The position numbers and the translations under genes were made by a program. This document shows, piece by piece, positions 1 to 4,034 of a stretch of 5,565 nt of DNA. The notes under the pieces were generated by a model. The model was not told the origin of the DNA. It saw only the letters and a list, made by a program, of their open reading frames with translations, and did not search any database. How positions within the stretch are numbered: the stretch's first letter is position 1; every line of letters begins with the position of its first letter. Source of the DNA: Acidobacteriota bacterium (GTDB lineage: Bacteria; Acidobacteriota; Terriglobia; Terriglobales; Acidobacteriaceae); contig JAJZCX010000118.1 of assembly GCA_021851625.1 (NCBI GenBank), forward strand, positions 1 through 5,565, given 5' to 3'.

Positions 1-81
1 GAAAAAATGACAAATACCTGCACGCCAACCCGATCTTTTTCTGTACGCAGTCGCCCATTCGGGAGACCGATCTCGCCAGCG

Positions 82-288
82 CTACCGCAGCAGATGCAGA
101 AGATAGACACTGAGCAGCACGGACATCGAAATCATATATCCGCGCAGAATCATCAATGAGAACCGAACGCTGCGAGTCATGGGGATCGGTCGTAGCCCTT
201 GGCTAACGCATTTCTGTTCCCCCTCGTCCTGCAGAGGATGGATCACGCGAAAATACTGGGGTGCGTAGGTGTTGTGTGCGGTGGCCAT
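82..288 (-). CDS. Small single-helix membrane protein, unknown function (68 aa), last gene of the NRAMP operon
   Basis: I do not recognise this family. The start is supported by an AGGAGA ribosome binding site (bases 294-299, minus strand) five bases before the ATG, and the stop is TAG. It begins 32 bases after the transporter stop codon on the same strand, so co-transcription is likely. Residues 1-40 are polar and include the stretch GLRPIPMTR. Residues about 44-66 (LMILRGYMISMSVLLSVYLL) are one hydrophobic segment with arginines on its N-terminal side (R38, R42, R49) and a single arginine at the very end. This suggests a tail-anchored or single-pass inner-membrane protein with the N-terminus in the cytoplasm. 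There is no signal-peptide cleavage site and there are no catalytic motifs. Position and size are inferred to suit an accessory or regulatory subunit of the neighbouring transporter, but nothing in the sequence proves that. It could also be an unrelated small membrane protein. Confidence 0.62.
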   Translation of the reverse strand: MATAHNTYAPQYFRVIHPLQDEGEQKCVSQGLRPIPMTRSVRFSLMILRGYMISMSVLLSVYLLHLLR

Positions 289-320
289 AAGGTTCTCCTA
301 AAAGAAAATTTTTTGCATAG

Positions 321-1652
321 CTAAAATAATTTCGGCAACATCACCTGAACTGCCAAGAGCAAGGACAGGACAAAGAGCACAACGATGATCGTCCAGTTGA
401 TCCAGTTATTCCATCGCCGATTGATCCAGCGCTCGCCGAGCAATTCCCGGTCATTGAGCAGGAGTTGCAAAAAAATAATAGCGGAGGGCAGCATAATGCC
501 CGCAAAGACCTGCACGCTGACGATGACCAATTGCAACGGCATTCGCGGGATCAGAACAATTGCGGCGGCGGCGGCGACGCATGCGATGTATACGGCATAA
601 AATCCGGGAGCTTCCCAGAGCTTTTTGTGTAGGGAATGTTCCCACCCTCGGACTTCTCCATACGCCCATGCGCTGGCCAGGGAAATGGCCGTGGTGCCCA
701 GCACCGCAGCATTGACCATCAGCAGCAGAATGCCTTTGCGAACCAACGTGCCGGCAAAGGGCAGGAGCGCATTGGCCAGTTGGGCCGGATCGTCAAAGCG
801 AACGCCATGTCGAAAGCCAGCATCGCCGACCAGCATCATGGCACCAGCCACCAGCACGGTAAACGCCGCGCCGATCAGCGTATCCAGACGCGCCCACTTC
901 AAATCTGCAAAGCGAAGTCTCTTTTCTGCAACGCAGCTTTGCTGAAAAAAGAGCTGCCAGGGAGCAATGGTGGTGCCGACAATGGCAATGATTAAAAAAA
1001 GCAAATCGCTGGTCATTTTCCCAGCAGGCAGATTCGGGATGAAGGCGCGCTGTGCGACTCCATGCCAGTTGGGATGCACGAGGACTGCGAGCACAAACCA
1101 AGTCAGGTCCAGCAGGCAGAGCACAATGACAATTCGCTCCCAGCGCAGATAACTGCCGGTGACCACCATCAGGATGAGACCAACAGCAGAGACCGGAACA
1201 GACAGATACGGAGAGACACCTAGTGCGCTGAGCGCCAGAGAAATGGCAGCAAACTCCGTAACCAGAGTTAGAAAATTAACGGCGAGCAAGTCAAACAGTG
1301 AAAATCTTCCCCACCATTTTCCAAAACGCTCATAGATCATGGCTGCGTGGCCCTTGCCCGTGGCAATGCCCAGCCGCATCGCCATCTCCTGAATGAAATA
1401 GCAGATTGGCAAAAGCAACAGCAAAATCCAGAGCAGGTGGAGGCCATACTGGCCTCCTGCCTGGATATAGGTGGATACAGCACCGGCATCATTGTCGGCT
1501 TCCATGACGATCAATCCTGGACCAAAGACCATCAGGAAGGTGAGAAGACTTTTCTGCCAGGAATGCCGAACCAGGATGCCTTTCGGCATTGCTGCGGGCG
1601 CGGATGTCCGTACATCCTCTTTGGGCGCGATTGCAAGGTTCATCACGCGCAT
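321..1652 (-). CDS. NRAMP/SLC11-family divalent metal transporter, NRMT-like (probable Mg2+/Mn2+ uptake)
   Basis: This is an inner-membrane transporter of 443 residues with about 11 hydrophobic helices, the family's usual size and LeuT-type layout. Helix 1 carries GPGLIVMEADNDAGAVSTY (residues 44-62), and helix 6 carries GTTIAPWQLFFQQS (226-239). Aligned with classical NRAMPs, the metal-binding Asp of DPGN is kept (D55) but its Asn is Ala58. The MPH motif reads A230-P231-W232, so the metal-binding Met and the His are lost, and the preceding Ala is Thr227. In helix 3 the glutamate linked to proton coupling aligns with A136. Loss of the Met is a known trait of the NRAMP-related magnesium transporters, so Mg2+ (perhaps Mn2+) is the inferred substrate. 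Iron is less likely. The frame is open further upstream to an ATG at 1793, but that extension is arginine- and cysteine-rich and lacks membrane character. The ATG at 1652 has GGAG (1661-1664) eight bases before it, and the ATG at 1643 is the alternative. It overlaps the upstream small frame by 10 bases, which suggests translational coupling. Confidence 0.93.
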   Translation of the reverse strand: MRVMNLAIAPKEDVRTSAPAAMPKGILVRHSWQKSLLTFLMVFGPGLIVMEADNDAGAVSTYIQAGGQYGLHLLWILLLLLPICYFIQEMAMRLGIATGKGHAAMIYERFGKWWGRFSLFDLLAVNFLTLVTEFAAISLALSALGVSPYLSVPVSAVGLILMVVTGSYLRWERIVIVLCLLDLTWFVLAVLVHPNWHGVAQRAFIPNLPAGKMTSDLLFLIIAIVGTTIAPWQLFFQQSCVAEKRLRFADLKWARLDTLIGAAFTVLVAGAMMLVGDAGFRHGVRFDDPAQLANALLPFAGTLVRKGILLLMVNAAVLGTTAISLASAWAYGEVRGWEHSLHKKLWEAPGFYAVYIACVAAAAAIVLIPRMPLQLVIVSVQVFAGIMLPSAIIFLQLLLNDRELLGERWINRRWNNWINWTIIVVLFVLSLLLAVQVMLPKLF

Positions 1653-1858
1653 CGGCGTAACTCCACGGGAGCATCGGGCGCGGCGTGGGCATCCGGGGAG
1701 GGTGCAGTGATCCTTGCGGAAGCGCCGGTTTGTATTCCAGCGCAGGTCCAGACACAAATCAGCGGTTGCGATTGCAACCCGGTTGCAACCCACGTGGCAA
1801 TTAAGCGATTCCGTTCGGAGGGAACGTTCGCCGAAGTATGGGTGATGGTGTAGATCAT
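1643..1858 (-). CDS. Small protein or leader peptide of unknown function (71 aa), first gene of the NRAMP operon
   Basis: I do not recognise this protein. It has the strongest ribosome binding site in the window (AAGGAGG, four bases before ATG), and its TGA overlaps the transporter start region. Residues about 19-45 (RNRLIATWVATGLQSQPLIC and on) look like a folded, weakly hydrophobic core with two cysteines spaced C-V-W-T-C. Residues 50-68 are rich in Ala, Pro and acidic residues (APSPDAHAAPDAPVE), and the end is RRCA. There is no clear membrane helix or signal peptide. Two readings are possible. It may be a small protein acting with the transporter, or a translated leader whose proline/acid-rich end helps sense Mg2+, as mgtL does upstream of mgtA. 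The second is inference only. Because it overlaps the N-terminal extension of the transporter frame, it also argues against the longer transporter start at 1793. Confidence 0.55.
   Translation of the reverse strand: MIYTITHTSANVPSERNRLIATWVATGLQSQPLICVWTCAGIQTGASARITAPSPDAHAAPDAPVELRRCA
1661..1664 (-). promoter_or_regulatory. Ribosome binding site that decides the NRAMP start
   Basis: GGAG on the minus strand lies eight bases before the ATG at 1652. No comparable site precedes the farther ATG at 1793. The site sits inside the coding region of the upstream 71-residue frame, so ribosomes finishing that frame at 1643 stop right at the transporter start. This is typical of translational coupling. 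Confidence 0.6.
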
Positions 1859-1862
1859 GGCT

Positions 1863-1869
1863 CCTCCTT
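1863..1869 (-). promoter_or_regulatory. Strong ribosome binding site for the 71-aa frame
   Basis: AAGGAGG on the minus strand is an almost full anti-16S match, four bases before the ATG at 1858. It is the main evidence that the small frame is translated. A second in-frame ATG at 1885 lies upstream of this site and is therefore unlikely to be the start. Confidence 0.65.
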
Positions 1870-1959
1870 TTCGAGACACACGCACGACGGCACAGTTCCC
1901 GAAACTAGGACTGCAACCCTGCGGTTCGATCTCGAATCGATTTGTGGAGGGGTGAAAAG

Positions 1960-1975
1960 CCGTCAGAGATGACGG
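1960..1975. repeat. Six-bp hairpin with a GAGA loop
   Basis: CCGTCA (1960-1965) and TGACGG (1970-1975) are perfect complements around GAGA. Read on the plus strand the loop is a GNRA tetraloop, a stable RNA fold. This favours, without proving, the plus strand as the functional RNA strand. It lies just before the larger hairpin at 1977-2036. Confidence 0.6.
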
Positions 1976-1976
1976 A

Positions 1977-2036
1977 GGTTTCTCACTCGCTCGGTTTCAC
2001 AGCTATTCGCTGTGAATGCGCCGAGGAGTGAAAGCC
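1977..2036. repeat. Long imperfect hairpin (about 24 bp in four stacked segments)
   Basis: The arms pair, from outside in, as GGTTT with AAGCC (one G-U pair), TCACTC (1983-1988) with GAGTGA (2026-2031), CTCGG (1990-1994) with CCGAG (2021-2025), and TTCACAGC (1996-2003) with GCTGTGAA (2009-2016). The loop is TATTC. Interruptions are single-base bulges at C1982 and G1989 and a small internal loop of T1995 against TGCG 2017-2020. No run of T follows on either side, so it is not a simple terminator. It lies in the 5' region of the minus-strand operon and upstream of purH, and could be an RNA regulator, a REP-like palindromic repeat or a protein-binding site. The structure is read directly from the bases; the role is unknown. 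Confidence 0.7.
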
Positions 2037-2118
2037 ATGAAGGCTGGATCAATCCTGAACGCCGGTCACAACGAAGGGGTACTCCATGTACTCGGAGGTT
2101 CCTGTGCGGCTTCAATGC

Positions 2119-2133
2119 TCATAATTTTTATGA
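2119..2133. promoter_or_regulatory. AT-rich inverted repeat, possible operator
   Basis: TCATAA and TTATGA are perfect 6-bp complements around TTT, in the AT-rich part of the divergent gap. This size and symmetry suit a dimeric repressor, for example a metal-responsive one given the transporter. I cannot match it to a defined MntR, Fur or DtxR box. It also contains a -10-like TATGAT (2129-2134) on the plus strand. Confidence 0.3.
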
Positions 2134-2201
2134 TTCTCCAGACGGCAGAATGCACCGTGGCTATGGGCAGCTTACCATATCGCTTGGGGCATAGAGAAAT
2201 T

Positions 2202-2214
2202 TTGTACATTACAA
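2202..2214. promoter_or_regulatory. Short inverted repeat, possible operator or promoter element
   Basis: TTGTA and TACAA are perfect 5-bp complements around CAT, about 70 bases before the purH start. TACAAT at 2210-2215 resembles a -10 box, but the only -35 candidate, TTGGGG at 2184-2189, is 20 bases away, which is too far for a good sigma-70 promoter. Arms this short can arise by chance. Confidence 0.22.
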
Positions 2215-2240
2215 TCAAACTTTCAGGGATTTTTTTCATT

Positions 2241-2258
2241 TTCGCAGTCCCCTGCGAA
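2241..2258 (+). promoter_or_regulatory. Perfect 7-bp hairpin in the purH leader
   Basis: TTCGCAG (2241-2247) and CTGCGAA (2252-2258) pair perfectly around TCCC. The hairpin ends 13 bases before the purH ribosome binding site and leaves that site free. No T-run follows on the plus strand, so it is not an intrinsic terminator. It could stabilise the leader or bind a regulator; the sequence does not decide between these. Confidence 0.5.
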
Positions 2259-2271
2259 TCTTCATTGGGTG

Positions 2272-2277
2272 AAGGAG
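2272..2277 (+). promoter_or_regulatory. Ribosome binding site of purH
   Basis: AAGGAG lies seven bases before GTG 2285. It fixes the purH start at this GTG. The first methionine codon inside the frame comes only at residue 63, within the conserved cyclohydrolase domain, so it cannot be the start. Confidence 0.8.
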
Positions 2278-2284
2278 TCTGCCT

Positions 2285-3868
2285 GTGAGTGGTTGGAAGG
2301 CTGTGCGCCGCGTGCTGCTCAGCGTGACGGATAAGAGCGGCATTGTGGACTTTGCCCGCGTGCTGCATGGTTTGGGTGCGGAGTTGGTCTCGACCGGCGG
2401 CACGGCGCGCGCGTTGCGTGAGGCCGGTCTGCCCGTGCAAGACATCTCCGAGTTAACCGGCTTTCCCGAAATGCTCGATGGCCGCGTCAAGACGCTGCAT
2501 CCCAAGGTGCATGGCGGCATTCTGCACATCCGCTCCAAACGCGAGCACCAACAGGCGGTGAGCGAGCACGGGATTCTGCCCATCGACATGGTGGTGGTGA
2601 ATCTGTACGCCTTCTCAGCCACGTTGAACAAACCCGGCGTCCACTTTGGCGAACTGATCGAGAACATCGACATTGGCGGGCCGTCGATGGTGCGCTCGGC
2701 AGCAAAAAACTTCGAAGATGTCGCCGTGGTGACGAACGCGGACGATTACGCCGCGCTGGCAGAGGAGTTGCAATCCCACCAAGGCCAACTGTGCCGCGCA
2801 ACGCGCTGGCGGCTGGCCAAGCAGGCATTTGCGCTGACGGCGGCCTACGACTTGGGCATCGCCAACGCGCTGGAATCGCTGCCAGAGTTGCTGGAAGAGC
2901 AGGCGGCGATTGCGTTGCCCGCGCCTGCCCAGGCTCCGTTTCCATCGACGCTGCGCGTGGCCTATCCGCAGGTGATGCCGTTGCGCTATGGCGAAAATCC
3001 TCATCAGAACGCGGCGCTGTACGCCGACGGCAGCAACACGGGTATTGCCGGCCTGCAACAGTTCCAAGGCAAAGAGTTGAGCTACAACAATCTGGTGGAT
3101 CTCGACGCCTGCTGGGAACTGGTGCATGAGTTCGACCAGACTGCCGTGGCCATCATCAAGCACACGAATCCGTGCGGTGCGGCCACGGGGGCCAGCGTGT
3201 TGGAGGCGTATCAAAAGGCGCTCGCCGCCGATCCCATCTCGGCCTTTGGCGCGGTGATTGGCATCAATCGCGATGTGGATGGCGAGGCCGCCACGGAGAT
3301 TGCCAAGCTGTTTGTGGAGGCTATCGTCGCGCCCAGCTATACGGCAGAGGCCAAGGCCATCTTTGCCACAAAGAAAAATCTGCGGCTGGTGCAGGCTCTG
3401 CCCTCGCAGACCACGCGCATGATTAAGCAAATCTCCGGCGGCCTGTTGCTGCAGGACGTGGATCGCGGCAAGGTGACAGCTCAGGAGTTGAAGACGGTGA
3501 CCCAGCGCAAGCCCACCGAGGCCGAGCTGCACGCGCTGCACTTTGCCTGGCGGGTCTGCAAGCACGTCAAATCGAATGCAATCGTCTACGCGCGCGCCGG
3601 GCAGACGCTGGGCATTGGCGCGGGGCAGATGAGCCGTGTGGACGCTGCCAAGTTCGGCGCGATGAAGGCTGTGCTGCCGCTGGCGGGTTGCGTGGCGGCC
3701 TCTGATGCCTTCTTTCCCTTTCCAGATGGATTGGAGACCGTCGTTCAGGCTGGAGCAACAGCAGTGGTTCAGCCCGGCGGCTCCGTACGCGACGCCGAGG
3801 TGATCGCAGCGGCAGACCGGCTGGGTGTGGCCATGGTGTTGACGGGGATGCGCCACTTCCGCCACTAA
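2285..3868 (+). CDS. purH: Bifunctional AICAR transformylase / IMP cyclohydrolase
   Basis: This cytoplasmic enzyme catalyses the last two steps of de novo IMP synthesis: formyl transfer from 10-formyl-THF to AICAR, then ring closure of FAICAR to IMP. It is full length at 527 residues (the E. coli protein is about 529). Residues 8-195 form the MGS-like cyclohydrolase domain, with LLSVTDKSG (11-19), STGGT (36-40) and GRVKTLHPKVHGGIL (66-80). K69 corresponds to a conserved active-site lysine. ENIDIGGPSMVRSAAKN spans 126-142. Residues from about 220 form the transformylase domain, with LRYGENPHQ (233-241), GKELSYNNL (262-270) and the catalytic Lys-His pair in KHTNPCG (K292, H293). SDAFFPFPDG (473-482) and PGGSVRD (497-503) follow, and the protein ends MRHFRH as usual. 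The start is GTG, set by AAGGAG seven bases upstream. All key residues are present. The next gene is on the same strand but 166 bases away. Confidence 0.98.
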   Translation: MSGWKAVRRVLLSVTDKSGIVDFARVLHGLGAELVSTGGTARALREAGLPVQDISELTGFPEMLDGRVKTLHPKVHGGILHIRSKREHQQAVSEHGILPIDMVVVNLYAFSATLNKPGVHFGELIENIDIGGPSMVRSAAKNFEDVAVVTNADDYAALAEELQSHQGQLCRATRWRLAKQAFALTAAYDLGIANALESLPELLEEQAAIALPAPAQAPFPSTLRVAYPQVMPLRYGENPHQNAALYADGSNTGIAGLQQFQGKELSYNNLVDLDACWELVHEFDQTAVAIIKHTNPCGAATGASVLEAYQKALAADPISAFGAVIGINRDVDGEAATEIAKLFVEAIVAPSYTAEAKAIFATKKNLRLVQALPSQTTRMIKQISGGLLLQDVDRGKVTAQELKTVTQRKPTEAELHALHFAWRVCKHVKSNAIVYARAGQTLGIGAGQMSRVDAAKFGAMKAVLPLAGCVAASDAFFPFPDGLETVVQAGATAVVQPGGSVRDAEVIAAADRLGVAMVLTGMRHFRH

Positions 3869-4034
3869 ACGCGACGACTGCGGTTGAAGGCAGAGCCGCT
3901 TGGCATCCACCCAAAAGGCCACTCCATTGCAATGCGGCAGGCGTACAATCCTTGCTAGCGCGCATGGCGGCCTGCCCGCACAGGGCGTGCATTCGGCGCA
4001 GAGCGGCGAAGTGGGAAAGGCGCGCAACACATCT
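3869..4034 (+). other. Gap between purH and the TPR gene
   Basis: There is no gene here. GCGGTT and AGCCGC after the purH stop could form a 6-bp stem with one G-U pair, but no T-run follows, so it is a poor terminator. TACAAT at 3944-3949 resembles a -10 box, but no -35 lies at the right distance. A 24-codon frame (3964-4038) overlaps the TPR start by ATGA but has no ribosome binding site. Read-through from purH into the TPR gene remains possible. Confidence 0.45.

Larger units (their letters stand above)
1859..2284. other. Divergent intergenic region with strong RNA-like secondary structure
   Basis: This 426-base gap separates the minus-strand transporter operon from plus-strand purH, so it should hold both promoters. 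Bases 1920-2100 are GC-rich and full of inverted repeats, described separately. Bases 2101-2260 are clearly more AT-rich, as expected of a promoter region. I find no convincing pair of -35 and -10 boxes. The best plus-strand fragments are TATGAT at 2129-2134 and TACAAT at 2210-2215, each without a good -35 at normal spacing. On the minus strand TTGATT (2213-2218) lies 17 bases before a poor -10. I compared the region by eye with the purine, ZTP, M-box, yybP-ykoY (Mn2+), c-di-AMP and c-di-GMP riboswitches and saw no match. An 83-codon plus-strand frame at 2037-2288 is discussed in the findings. I do not annotate it as a gene. Confidence 0.7.

Noticed and set aside
1..58. Minus-strand ATG at 58 opening a frame off the left edge (19 codons), and an A-run at 2-7 that could be a terminator T-run on the minus strand
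   Set aside because: There is no ribosome binding site before the ATG and no stable hairpin before the T-run. It is too short to judge.
1781..1790. Perfect 10-bp palindrome GGTTGCAACC with a partial tandem copy just before it
   Set aside because: It lies inside the 71-aa coding frame and is short. A palindrome this size is expected by chance in a window of this length.
1653..1793. 47-residue N-terminal extension of the NRAMP frame
   Set aside because: It is Arg/Cys-rich, lacks a good ribosome binding site, and overlaps the better supported 71-aa frame. The start at 1652 has GGAG at proper spacing.
1347..1853. 168-codon plus-strand frame antisense to the transporter
   Set aside because: It is a shadow of the transporter and the small frame, with no recognisable domain and mixed composition.
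1859..2284. Known riboswitch (ZTP, purine, M-box, yybP-ykoY, c-di-AMP, c-di-GMP)
   Set aside because: None of the conserved core sequences of these classes could be found on either strand. Only generic stem-loops are visible.
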